This document shows positions 44,421 to 57,005 of a DNA stretch of 64,000 bases, in pieces (position 1 is the stretch's first letter; every line of letters starts with the position of its first letter). Origin of the DNA: Fratercula arctica (Eukaryota > Chordata > Aves > Charadriiformes > Alcidae); NCBI GenBank assembly GCA_947846985.1, contig CANTUZ010000005.1:48015389-48079388 (forward strand). Direction: 5' to 3'. The notes under the pieces are model-generated. The model was not told the DNA's origin, made no database searches, and saw only the letters and a list, made by a program, of their open reading frames with translations. Both the position numbers and the translations under genes were made by a program.

Positions 44421-45160
44421 ACCTCCTACAAAATATTAACTAATGTCTTGAGGAGCAAATGGTGCTAACTCACACCCACTTTCATATTCATGCACCATGC
44501 AAACAAGTAGGATCAGAAGACATGTCTGAAGCTCTCCAGAACCACTGCCAGACAGCCTTTAAAGGAATTAGAAAATGTGGACCAGATTCTCTTCCAAGTC
44601 AGTGCATCTATTTCTAGGGGCTGTCCCAGCTGAGATGTTACTCGAAATGTCCCTGAAGCTCTAAGCTGCACTAGTGGTGAAGGACCACCACAACCTGGCA
44701 TCGCCCCAACTGCGTCCTCTCCCTAGCAACATGGCAGCCCACCCTTTTGCTTGCAGGTATGGAGACCTGGCTCAGCATGCTTGCCTTCCTTCACAGAATA
44801 CCACTCTCCCAAGAGGATTTCTGTGTTCGCTACCTGCAAGCACTATCCAACACCTTTAAACCAAAGTGGTGGGATCTGCTAAGAGAATGTATCTAACAGG
44901 TGGTGCCTTCCAGAAAACCCCCTCAAGAGTATTATTTCCACAGAGTCTGCTCCTCTACATAAAACAGAGATAGGGGCAGTTTAATTAAGAGACAAAGGAG
45001 GATGACTTGCTGCAGTACACCTCGCAGGTGATATGATGGCAGATGAGCTGTGTATTTCTTACCCCTCTCCTGCAGACCACAGCTCCACCTAACCAGCCCT
45101 GACAGAGATAGAGAGGAAGCATCTGGCATGCAGAAAGAAAGAGCCGTAAACAAGACTCAC

Positions 45161-45250
45161 CTTCACAAATCTTGGGACTTGAAGCACAGTGTCTATCCTA
45201 GTCTTTAGTTGTCGGTGTGTCCCATGTATCTCTTTCTAGCCAAGCTTGTC
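45161..45250 (-). other. TSPAN18: Probable TSPAN18 untranslated 5' exon
   Basis: Reading the - strand, a textbook acceptor (GCGTATTTTTCTCTTTACAG) precedes 45250 and a strong donor (AAG then GTGAGTC) follows 45161, bounding a 90-nt exon upstream of the first coding exon. It holds a six-codon uORF (45225-45205) and an in-frame TAG (45200-45198) relative to the main ATG. Because it has an acceptor, at least one more exon must lie upstream. No transcript evidence is available here. Confidence 0.65.
45205..45225 (-). promoter_or_regulatory. uORF in the TSPAN18 leader (6 codons)
   Basis: On the - strand ATGGGACACACCGACAACTAA encodes six residues and a stop. The start context is ATACATGG, with A at -3 and G at +4, which should be read well by scanning ribosomes. 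Its effect on translation is inferred. Confidence 0.45.
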
Positions 45251-47499
45251 CTGTAAAGAGAAAAATACGCAATTACTGCAGAAGTCAATAAAATGCAATC
45301 ATGTTAAATACACAATTTATTAAAACACACCATCCTGATGAATATGCTCAGTCTAATTGCCACCTTAATTTAGTGTACATTAGCACTAATGAAGAGCTTT
45401 TAATACCCAGTGAGGGATCCAGTTCCTCAGAATCTCTTTAACAACCTTTGGGGTGTTTCAAATGCCCACAGACCACATGTAAATCTATAGTCCCATTACA
45501 CATGCACCTCATACCACAACAGGACGAGATTAATACCAGCTGCACCTTCAATATTTTATAGGAGGTTTAGACAAACTTTAATCTGCTGTGACTTTACAGC
45601 CCATTTACCAGGAAAATGGAAAAGGCAGAGGAAGGGAGATGGAATGCATCTTTGGGAAGCCCAGCCCAGCCATTAGGAGCAACGGCCTGAGACGCTGGGT
45701 GCTATCCCTCGTTTTTCCAGCCAGCTCTCACGCCAAGTTGAGCAAACTATTTCCTCTCCCTCTGCCTCACTGTCACTGCCTGGGAAGCAGCAATGGAGAG
45801 AAACGACAGAGCCACCACGCTGCCTGCCCAAAGGCATTAGATAAACCAGCGCAGGCAGAGGGGCCCGGCTGCAGACCGTCGCTGCCCTTGAGCTAACAGT
45901 TACAATATTCTCAGTAAATTTTAATTTCTGCCAGCACAACGCTAATGACGGTCTTTGGCTAGGCAAAGGTGAGGTGAGACTACAGGCTAATGTGCAAAGC
46001 GTGCTGGTTTGACTGTTGCTTTCTCAGGGCACTCTCTCCCAGGTGGTTTTTTCCACCTGTCTGACACAGCTCCAGCCCCACACTGCAGGGGCTGTGGGGA
46101 AGGGGCAACCTTGAACCATTCAAACAGCACGCCATGCCATAAGGGTCCAATATTCACATGGGGTTAACTCGCTTGCTCATCCTTCACAAATCATTTTGTA
46201 ATACTCGCAGCTTTGCCGAAGCCGCTGCTTCCCTGTGAGGGATCAGATAAGTCACCTGGGTCTATCCCTGCTCTCTCACTGCCAGCATTTCGTCATGATT
46301 TCTGGAGGGGGTGCATTTAACATCTGTTTCCCACAAACATTTGTGAACGCGCCTTTGCAAATTGCCTCCCATTAAGACTTCTGTGAGTAAAAGTCTATCC
46401 TTTGTTGTTGGCAGGAAGCAAACAAAGAGTTTCAAGGTGGCTGAAAATATTACAATATAAAACATATAATGAATATTCATAGGCTTGTTGTTTTGCATTA
46501 ATCCCTCACATTTAATGTCCTTCCTTTGTCGCTGTGGACCTACATTTCTGAATGATGAGCAGGGATGGTTTCCCTTTTGAAATCTGGAGGGTACAAACAT
46601 CTATAGCCAATCGACCCATCTCTGCTGCAAAGTCCTGAAGGCACCTGCCGAGCAGCGGCTGAGTTGCCCCACTTTACAATGCTGCATATGGAGGCTGCCC
46701 CGGGTCAGTACAGCTTTACTACCAGTGTGGAAGTTCAGAGGGTGCTATGCGACCATCCGGGAGATGGTTGCAGCAGGCTCATGGACCTCTGGAGAGTGGC
46801 TTGGAGAATCTACAGCTAGGACAAGTTATAGTGTCACTGCCCCACAGTAGAGAGACTCTTTTTGACGGTCAGATCCCAGTGTCCACCCTTACCTTTTTAT
46901 CTTTTTCTTTTGTTCGTGGGAACACTTCATCCTGTGTTTTACATGTGCAATTGAGAGACAATTTCTTCAGTTGTCCTGTCCTGTGATGCCACTATCCTGG
47001 GCTAGCTGCTGCCAGGAGAAGATGGCCCTAACTTTAAAGGAGAGAGACACTGTGCTATACAAACCTATCATTAGGAAAATAACCAGAATGATGGGATTCC
47101 TACTCCTACTGCGTGTGCATATAATTACATCCCTACAAGTCCTCAAAGGTCTGCGTGAGACAGGAATTTTATTTTTTTATTCCTCTTAAGTCACAATATT
47201 TTAAAGAAATTACAGCATCACAGAGAGGAAGAGCTTAAATGCTTCAGTAGGTACCAGCAGGTTCTGTGTCAGAAGGGATGAGTGAGTGTGTTTGGTGCCA
47301 AACAATAGCAATACTCCATCTTACTCTATGGCCCTAAAGGGGAGGAAGTCCCTGCCAAACAGACTCTCTTTGGTTAATAGCGACGATTTTGTCATTAGGG
47401 AGAATTGCAGAAAGTGCAAAACCACCATGCCTAATTGTGACTCGAGCAAGCTGACGCCTTTAATTACAGTCGCTGGGGAAACACAGTGGAAGCTGGAGG

Positions 47500-47640
47500 A
47501 ACGGCCGAGGCCAAGGCTCCTTCCTGGGGGCCGCGCACGTGCGAGCCGTGGTGCCTCAGCTGGCTGAGCAGCTGCCTTTGGCACGCCGTCCGGCCTCCTC
47601 GCTCCTCTCGCAGCCACCGCATCGAGCCTCCTGGCTGAGC
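47500..47640. promoter_or_regulatory. CpG-dense patch
   Basis: About 14 CpGs in 150 bases within a CpG-poor intron, including a cacgtg E-box at 47537-47542. It could be an alternative TSPAN18 promoter or an enhancer; no exon could be assigned. Confidence 0.25.
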
Positions 47641-48179
47641 GCTGGCTTCTCTGCACATTCCCTGCTTTTAGAGCCGCTCTTTGGGAGGAGCAGGTTTTGG
47701 AGGAGGAAAAACAGCTAAACTCATGACTCCTGCTGGTCTCATGCAGCAAGAAGGACAGTTGGACAGCCAGAGAAAAGAGGGAGGGGGGGAAAAGGGGCCG
47801 ATATAGTCAACGGGTAGCAAGAGAAACAAGAAATGAATGGAGGGTGCAAGATGGAGAAGCAAGGCCTGTCTTTGGGAGAAAGGCAGTCTCCTGCAGGAGG
47901 GCCACCAGATGAATGGGTTATAGGTGTCCTGCTTCACAAGTGCCTCTAGCTACTGCCCGTCCCCTTTCCTCACCACATTTGCAGGATCTAGAGAAACCAA
48001 AACACGTGCCAGCCCGTATGTTCAGCCAAAGGAGAAGCTGAAGACAGAATTCATATCCTGCTGGATCTCTGCGACAGGTCAGTGCTTTTATGGTGAAGGG
48101 TGAAGAGAAACACCTCTGTGGAAGCAGGATCAGATTAATATTCCCTTGCAACGGCTTCAGAAAAAAGTAAAACATTTGC

Positions 48180-48560
48180 TGCTCCTGAATTGAAGCTTGG
48201 CATAAGCTGTCAGCCCCACGCCTTATCCTGTAACTATTGCTCCTACATAAATAACTAATTACACTGGAATTTCATAGTGCGTGTATAGCAGAGTCATTGC
48301 TGTGACACAACTACATTACTGCATGCAAATCCAATTAGATTCCGAAGTGCACTGCGTAGCTATAATCGTCCCCTGTGGAGCAGCGGTGAGGGGACCTGCA
48401 CAAGGCCATGCAACTAGATACTAAATTACAGTCAATCTACCTCCTCTTTAGTTGCATTAAAATGCTAATGTCACTGTAATATGGGCCCATTTACCAGCAA
48501 TGACTGCCTTGCCTTGCAACACCGGAGCGAATTAGGTTGTTGCGCTGCCTGAGAGCATTT
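48180..48560. promoter_or_regulatory. AT-rich block with octamer and homeodomain-like motifs, candidate conserved enhancer
   Basis: gcatgcaaatccaattagat (about 48321-48340) places an ATGCAAAT octamer next to an AATTAG homeodomain core; further AATTA and TTAAT cores lie nearby (aactaattacac, gcatttaattcc). Function is inferred from motif texture only. Confidence 0.3.
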
Positions 48561-51500
48561 AATTCCTCTGTACAGTTGAGCGAGCAAAGCCCTTGGGGGC
48601 ATCTTATACCTTTAAAACAATAACCTGATTGGCTTTTATAACACTAAAATCATACGAGGCTTGGAATGGTGTTCAAATGAATCTGCTAAAACTACCCCAA
48701 GTTTCCTACCCAAGTAGAGCGTTCAGGACAACTGGGCCACGTCCCTTCCTCACTCTTGCCTGTCTGCTTTCATCAAAGACACATTTCGGACAGCAAAAGG
48801 CTGCGTATAACAGCACATTAGTCACTCACAGGAGGAAAAAGAGGGCTGGACTGAACCTCTTAAAGCTTCATATAAATAGCAGCAGCTTTGATACAAACCC
48901 ACCGATAGAACACTTACCATCTATGTTTTATATTTGCAACTTTGCACAGCGTGTGCATAGAATACATGACATCATACGGAGGTAAAATCTCCCACATGTA
49001 CGCAGACATTCAAAATGGAAATTCGGAAGTCCCAGAGGAGGACCTACTCTCCCAAATGTTGTAACGTTTGGAGAAATGCTAGAGTACGTGTTTGAAGTGC
49101 CGGTATCACATCAGGCCACAAACCACTCCATTTCAACTAGTGCAAGCGTGCATACAGCACTGTTTGAAACACGAACTGCTCCTTTTGGCCCCTTCCCAAG
49201 CAAAGTTCAATAGGTAATCATGTCTGACTCTTTCACACAGCTTTCCATACACAGACATCAGCCGTCTCTGAAAAGAAGACACTGCATACAGAACCAACAC
49301 ATCTGATAGCCTGCAACTCTTTTAAGTTCTGTTCCTTAAAGAAAAAAGTCCTCAGATAGCTCACAGGTGTATTTTCCCTTGGATTAACTGCAGTATAATG
49401 GAACCATATGGTACCGATTGTCTGTCTTTCTAAACAGATGACCCAAAGATTATGTGCACTGATAATATAACAATATTAATTCTGTTTAGCAGCTAGGAAA
49501 ACCAAGGCTGAAACGGGAATGGATGTGCTAGATCTCCTGACCCGCAGTACAGCCCCTCTGTTCACCAGTCCATATTGAGACCAGTCCCAAACCCATGAAA
49601 AAGTTGATTACTTCTGGCAAACTAGTTACGCTCTTTGGCAGGCATCTTCTGTCCCAAAAAGAAGTCTATTTAGCATAGCAGAAGGGTGGTGGCTAACTTT
49701 GGCCTCCTACGTCTGAAAACATTTCCCTTCAGGATGGAATAAAATGTCACCCTCTCGAGTGGATCATGGAGTTGCATCACAAGCCAAGTGACATTATCCA
49801 CTGTCATGTCAGATACTGTCAAGTGTTGAAACACTCCATACGCTTGCACGGCATTCCAGACGCTTAGGGCATTTCACGTGAAGTGTAAATGCCTGCCACT
49901 TTTTCCTTGAGCCTGACACATCTCACCTTTACAACAACTGACTCCTCGGTGCTCTTTGCTCTTCTCTTTTTCTATAGCCTTGCTTTGTTTGCAGCAAATG
50001 CCTCAGCCGCTTGTGGCATTCGTGATTGTTTTGAAAGACGCAGGAATACATCTCAAAAACACTGGGCAGTTGCTGTGGCAACCCTGTCCTCCTCAGACCA
50101 TGATTTCCAATATTTTAAGAAGTTTCCTGATACTTTGCAGGCATCAGGGAAACAATGCAGAGGAGGAAAATGATTGATTTTAAAGTAAGGAAGCAATCAA
50201 AATGGATTACTATGAGCCACAGGGTCTTGTCCTATCAAAAAAGATGATGATCTCTCCTTAGCAAGGAAAAGCAGTCCCAGACCAGCAGCCAGCGCCACAG
50301 GTAAGGGCCCATGGGCAAGGGAATTTGAAACCCCTTCTTTTATCAACTGTTTTAACGCAGTACAGAGCTTCAGATCAGTAGGTTAACTTCTTTCTGTTCT
50401 CAGTGCTTTTTCATAAGGAGGAGGTGGGGAAAAAGAAACCCACTCTTGAACACCATTTAGTTGTGGGACTAATAGTCTTAATTGCTTTTAAGAAAGAAAT
50501 CCCAAACAGAACTTTGAACACGTTAACTATTTTACAAAAACATAAAATTACAAATAAACTCTCTTTGTTCAAGGTAACTGCCTACACAGATGCAAAACCA
50601 AACCAGTCAATTTAGTCAGGTTTAGTCAGTCTGGAAAAGGAAAGGTTGGGAAAAACATCCTGTAAGAAAAACAGATCTTAAATGAGGGATCTCAGTAATA
50701 CTAAATCAATCAGAAAATAATATTGCTGGAAATCTGAGAAGTGGCATTATTTATCTGATCCTGGTCATCTTTTAAATGTTTTTAGCAAGAAGAATAATAA
50801 TGCATCCCAAAGTGCCACGTATTCTAAACACAATAGGAAATTCTTTATCCCACAGAGCTTACAATTCAGAGTGATTTATTTATTTAGGAAATAAATACTC
50901 TTCACAAGCTCTAGGTGTGATATGTCCAGGAAAACATGAATGCAGCAAAGGTCATGAGAAAGAACTTAGGATAGAGAGGCAGACGTGAAGTCTGAGTTAC
51001 CCTGCCTATAGCCAAACTGATACACATCTCTCATATATGCCATGTGCAAATCTAAACTGAGTTTCACTGTAATCAGCACCTTCAGCTTACTCTAAGACAT
51101 AAAACTGCAATTAATGTGGTTTGAAAGGTAAATGTGACTGATCTCAACCACACCTGTCCCAATTAAGGTATGAACACTCAACCATCCAATGTCTTTTGCT
51201 ACAGATATTTCTGATTTCTGATTAAAAAAGAACAAGAAGGAGCAGAGAGAGAACCACGGCCACCGCCCACAACAGAGCTTCAGACGTTCTGCAGGAAAAT
51301 AAACGAGAGTTAATAAATCCCATAATCTTGGCATACGTGTTTCTAAGTGTTCTCTCTTCCTTCAAAAGATGTATAATCTAAGCGCTCCAGCAACGATCAG
51401 GTTCCAGGCAGACAAAAGACCCTCAGCACAATTCATACGTAGATGACAGGAGTAGAGGGACTAAGTGAGATATGAGCCAAGACTCACAGGCTGGCTCCCA

Positions 51501-51944
51501 GCTGCTTTTGCTTTCCCAATGGATAACAGATACTGCATCAAGACACACAATGTCATGCTAGTGAGTTTGCTGCTCTCTTAACACCTCATTTTTCTCTCCA
51601 TCTGAACTTATTTTGAAAGCGCACAGTTCACTGTCCTCCTTCTCCTTTCTCTTTTGTCCTTACTCGTGGCAAAGGAAACATGAAAGACAGCATGGCTGGT
51701 TATTGTTAATGCATCTGAAAGTGCAGACATTAAAAAGGGGGTTATTCTGGAACGTGCCATGGTTTTCCTTGCTATTCGCACAGGCAGCTAATGATCACCC
51801 TAATAGCTTCTCTCTCTGAAGTCGTAATAAGCTTACAAATGAACCCATTCAGCGCATATTAAAAAGCAAGGGATGCTCCTTTGATTATAGCCTTTATGGA
51901 AATCTCCGAGTATTTGTTTTGTTGCTGCACAGCCGCAATTAGGA

Positions 51945-52330
51945 TATGCTGCTGGGAGCCGGCTCAGCTGGCGGAGCCGTGGGGTTTGGAGACACCTCCC
52001 AGCACCATGGCAACACATCCACCTCTCCCAGCATCGGTCACGGGCAGCCTGGCCGCCATGGAGGCCAGACGAGCACACTTCAGCACTTCCAGGAATTAAG
52101 AAATAAAAGGTGCCTAGCTAAACCTCCTCCACTGATGCCTCTGCTGTGTTTGTGAAGCGAAACGGACAGCCCCATGCTGCAGCTCCCGGGAATGAGCGGG
52201 GAGCGCGGTGCCCGCACCGTGCGGCTGCCCTGCTGCACCCACCGCGGTCCTGCTGGGAGCAGGGCATGGCGTCACGCAGCCACCGGGCACCTCTCCGTGC
52301 CTGCTCAGGGGGCTCTTGGGGTGGGAGGCA
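51945..52330. promoter_or_regulatory. GC- and CpG-rich patch
   Basis: This stretch is clearly richer in G+C and CpG than its flanks, most densely at about 52155-52330. Frames in it lack domains and no matching splice donor on either strand could be supported. Confidence 0.2.
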
Positions 52331-55300
52331 TCCATTTCCCACTGCAGGAAAACCGGGGAATATGGGGTATGTACGCTGGAGAGTCCTGAGGAGGCCGCAG
52401 CTGTACTCTTCTGAGGTGAGAATATGGGGAAGCAGGTTTCCTTCGCCACTTGTAACATTTCCTGTGCAATAACCTCATCCTTCCATGTGTGGGGAGGGGG
52501 AACCAAGTAACCCTACGGAAATCTCCTTTCCGCTTAACTGCTCAGAGGTTAATCCAAATCCCACTTGTATTGCTGACAGACTTAAAACTTCTTCAAAGGA
52601 GAAAGGAAAAAAAAAAAAAGAAAAAGAATTTTTAAGGATGTTAAAATCTAGCAAAATCGGGGACCTAGTCTTCATTAAGGTTTGAATCTGGGTCAAATAT
52701 TTCACATTAGTAAAAGTTAAAAGAGCATACCTTTTTTCCCTCTTAATGAAGAGAACATCATGAACAATATATACGTTTTCCCAAAATATCCTTATTCCCT
52801 GAGCATAGTACATTTACAGCGGTCTTAAGCTGAGAGACTTGGGAGCAATTCATTTTTCCACACAAAGATGGCAGCTTATGTGCTGACGACACAGATGCAC
52901 AGGCTTTCAGACAGCCTCAGCGGGGTGACTTTCACCCACAAAAAGTATAATGTCTCCTCTTAGAAAGCTGGCACTCTAAACAAACCGCTTCTGCTTTGCC
53001 TGAAAGACAAGACCTTTGTATGGAACAGATATTTTCTGCATCTCCAGGAGACTGGCTGGGGTTAAAGCAGGTCAAACCATGTAATACAGATAGCTTTGTG
53101 TTGATACTACCCATGGTGCCTATTAGGAAGGCCATAATTGCAAGAAACCATTTCTCAGCAAAGATATTTAATACAGTGCCAGAGAGTCTCCCCAGGCAGG
53201 CTTTGTTTCAAGGTTGGGGAGCTTTGGGGGGAAAGGATTGTATCTCTTGTTGTGAAGCGGTTCAGGGCCAGCACGTTTTTAGCTCTGTTGTAATCTAAAT
53301 AACACATAAAGGCAGCAGTGGAAATTTCACTACCAGCATCACTTGCAAGCAGACTGGGAATAGCCTGGGGCAAAACCTGAAGCACCATCAATCACACATA
53401 TACGTAAGAATTGGCATGCACTGACAGGGACTCATAAAGACTTTTTCAAAACTGAAACAGCAAATTTAACCATGGAGATACTCTGAATGCTGATGAATTT
53501 TCTTTTACTCAGTCTTCACTGATATTACACCTGCTAGAAGTCAGGAGTTAAAACTGATGACATAAACCAACTTCAAATTCAAATCAGGGAGGCTGAATAA
53601 TTCCAAATGTACCAGTGAATGACAAAGGCATGATCTGAAACACCAACCATAAGGCAGCTTGCATGGCCTTAAAATGGTACAAAACCCAATTTGTAGCTGG
53701 GCAGCTGAACGCCTTGGTCTTTGCACGCAAAAAAAAGCAGGAATACAGTCTGACCCGATCTGGCAATTCCTATTTTTACAAAGTCCAGGCAGCCTTTTTA
53801 GGGAGGACAAGACATAGAACATATTGATAAAACAAGGGGCAGGACTCCACAGGCTAACCTCCACGTCAGTCAGGACTGGGCTGAATTCTGACTGCAATTT
53901 CAGTGGCTAAAGTTCACTATGCCCCCCACCTTTGCTATGTCTTTTTTCTTGATCAGCATGAAATTTGAAAGCAATGTTGCCTTTCAGCTAAAAAAAAAAA
54001 AACAACTTTTTTTTTTTTTTTTGCAGGGCAAACAGCCAAAGCAGCCCAAGTTTAGGCTGACACACACAGGGAACAACAGGACGTTCGAGCCATTCCCAGC
54101 ATGGAGAGAACAGCCCTTTTGGGACATTCTCCCAGTTAGGCTGCAGAGTTGCTCTGAGCTCTGCATCAAGGACAAGGAAAGTTGTCTTGAGCGACAGAGC
54201 ATTTAACAGCCTCTTCACCCATCGCTGCTGCCAGAAAGGGGAGAATGCTGTGCAAACTGGTTTGACAATAAATTATATGGCAAATTTCAAAATAAGATTT
54301 GTGGTCCCCATTCTGCATGTCTGATGAGACACAAACCACCTTGCATCAGAACATTAATACCACTTAAGCCTTAGGTTGCTTTCCACATTACAGTCTAAAA
54401 GCCCTTTATGAAGCTCAGTGTCCTTTATAAAGCTGACATGGCTTTGCTCCTGGATACCCACCAAGAGTCCTGAGCAGCTTCTGTGGTCCCCTGTCTAGCG
54501 CTTGGATGACTTTATAGCTCCAGTTCTGCTAATCTCACAGAAACTCACAGACTCTGGCAAGTAATTTCAAGTTGGTGTGTCCGTCCCCCCCACCCCCCCT
54601 GTATTTAATATAATTAACACGACCACTTATCTGCCACCCATGGAGTCTGAGAGATTTAATTCAGCATCCTATAAGAGTGCCAGGCTGCCTGTACTGAAAG
54701 CGGTAGAGAAAAGAAGTGCCCAGAAAGACAGTATTCAAAATACAGTCATTTTTAGATCAAAACAAGCATTTTGAGCGACAGCCAGTATTATCTAAAAAGT
54801 TCAGGTACAAAACCCTAGGTGGGGTCCTTCATATGAGCCACACAGCTCTGAGCTCATGGCAACTGGACAGAAAAAGATCAGATGGCTTGGACTCCACCTT
54901 TGCTGTGTTCCCCACAACGGTGTGCTCAAAACTGGAAAAGTATCCATCTAGAGCTGATGTCTCCAAAAAAAAGCTCTCCTGCAGCCATCATACAGACACT
55001 CCCTGCAAGTTTCCTCTGTGGGTTCACACTGTCACCTCTTCATTAGGAGAATCCCAAGTCAACGATCTATTGACAGGAAGAGAGACACAGCAAACAATTT
55101 CATCTGGACAGCAGACACTGTCCACGACACAGTTGAGGCTCCTCATTGACCAGTGTTGCCAGTGCCCCGCTGCACCTGGACAACACGGAGGTTGCACTAC
55201 AGGTGTTTGTGTGTTGGAGGTAAAGGGCATTCTTGTTAGGAGGTGAGAGTTATTGCCCACCCAATATATTTTGAAACTTCACCTTCTGTTTGGAGCCACT

Positions 55301-56422
55301 GTCATCTTACTCTTGTACCAGCTTTGTTCCCTAGCCTGTGGCTAAGGAAAGGTCTGGCATAGGATCTTCAGAGGTGAAGGGCAAAAGCAATCTGGTGATT
55401 GCCAAAAGACCTGAAAACACACCTTGCCCTCACTCATGGCTTGAATCTTCCTCTTCCCTTTACCCTCAGAGCACAACAGAGGGACATACAAGCTTCCCAG
55501 AGACACAAAGGGGAGATGGCTGGTGGTGCTTCATGTAATCCTTGCGAGAGGGTCACGTGTACACCAGATTTCATGGCCCTGTTACACTTCATCATGTGCC
55601 AGCAGCAAGGGTGAGCACCACAGCAGCCCACACACCACCCTGCCCACCGTTCCCATTGACAATAGCGTGAACTAGCTCCTCCAGGAGGTCAGCAGAGGCA
55701 TGAGAGTCTTCAGGGCATTTGCGATCAAGGATCAGTATCCTGGCTGCTAATAGAGTCTGGGGGGTGGATGCAGGGATGCTGTTAGGAAATGCAGGGTTTA
55801 CAGCAGCTCCCTCAGAAGTAGCTCAAGAACAGAAGTTTTCCAGTCAGCACAGACTCGATCAGGAGTTTGAGGCAGGCACTTCCAATCATCTGATATTCAA
55901 AATGGTAAAGCTGCAGGGCAAAACTTCCCCCAGTAAGGGACCGCCTATTTGCAGCCCTTGTAAAAGAGGTTTGTTCTTACATCTTTTGGATGAAGCATAT
56001 TAATCTGGACACAGGGTACGCTCATGTAATTGGCGTGCCAATATTTCTGTTTCTATTTATTGACAACATCCTCCTTCCGCTCAAGGCCCATATTTAACCT
56101 CCACCCTTTCAAGCTGTGCAGCCAGGTGCCCTAGAGGTGAGTACAGCTTGCCTCTGATGAGATGGAAGACAAGGCACAGGAGATGCACAGAGAAGTACGA
56201 GAGGCAGGAGATGTGCTTAGGGATCTGTTGTGTCGATGGGCTGCGCTCCTTGTCTGAGCCTGCACACTCCCTCTGGGCCAAGCAGAAAGCAGGTGATGAA
56301 AGCCCCGTGAAACCCTGCAGAGTATCTTTGACTCAGTTTGTGCTTCACCAGTTTTGCTATTTAAATGCTGCTACTCAGTGGAGCTGGGCACACCTAATCA
56401 ATAGAGCCAAGTTTCCCTCTTT

Positions 56423-57005
56423 CACAGAATCACAGAATGGCAGGGGTTGGAAAGGACCTCTGGAGATCATCTAGTCCAACCCCCCTGCCAGAGCAGGGTC
56501 ACCTAGAGCAGGTTGCACAGGAACGCGTCCAGGCGGGTTTGGAATGTCTCCAGAGAAGGAGACTCCACAGCCTCTCTGGGCAGCCTGTTCCAGTGCTCTG
56601 CCACCCTCAAAGTAAAGATGTTCCTCCTCATTTTTAGGTGGAACTTCTTATGCTCAAGATTGTGCCCATTACCTCTTGTCCTGTTGCTGGTCACCACTGA
56701 AAAGAGCCTGGCCCCATCCTCCTGACGCCCACTCTTTAAGTATTCATAAGCATTGATGAGATCCCCCCCTCACTCTTCTTTTTACCAGACTAAAAAGACC
56801 CAAATCCCTCAGCCTTTCTTCATAGGGGGCTTTCAGTCCCCTAATCATCTTGGTAGCCCTTTGCTGCACCCTCTCCAGCAGTTCCCTGTCCTTCTTGAAC
56901 CGGGGAGCCCAGAACTGGACACCATACTCCAGGTGCGGCCTCAGCCCCTTCAGCCCCAGCAGGGTGAGGGCACCGAGAGGTGCAGGCTTTCCCCAGAGTT
57001 CTGCA
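56423..57005 (-). mobile_element. CR1 LINE fragment, inverted
   Basis: It starts on the + strand cacagaatcacagaatggca and reads back through the CR1 3' UTR and ORF2 end; - strand frames at 56697-56503 and 57022-56744 keep pieces such as [20 protein letters not shown] and [18 protein letters not shown], now in different frames. It belongs to a different subfamily from the copies at 2184, 3983 and 24271 and shares its terminal sequence with the short copy at 3321. Confidence 0.92.

Larger units (their letters stand above)
39534..45160 (-). other. TSPAN18: TSPAN18 5' intron
   Basis: Intron between the probable untranslated exon and the first coding exon. It contains degenerate CR1 sequence at 43694-44420 and otherwise nothing that I can identify. 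Confidence 0.6.
45251..56422. other. Probable TSPAN18 5' intron or upstream DNA
   Basis: No coding exon is recognised. It contains AT-rich blocks (45270-45400, 48180-48560), two CpG-dense patches (47500-47640, 51945-52330) and homopolymer runs (52608-52619, 53990-54022). Confidence 0.5.
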
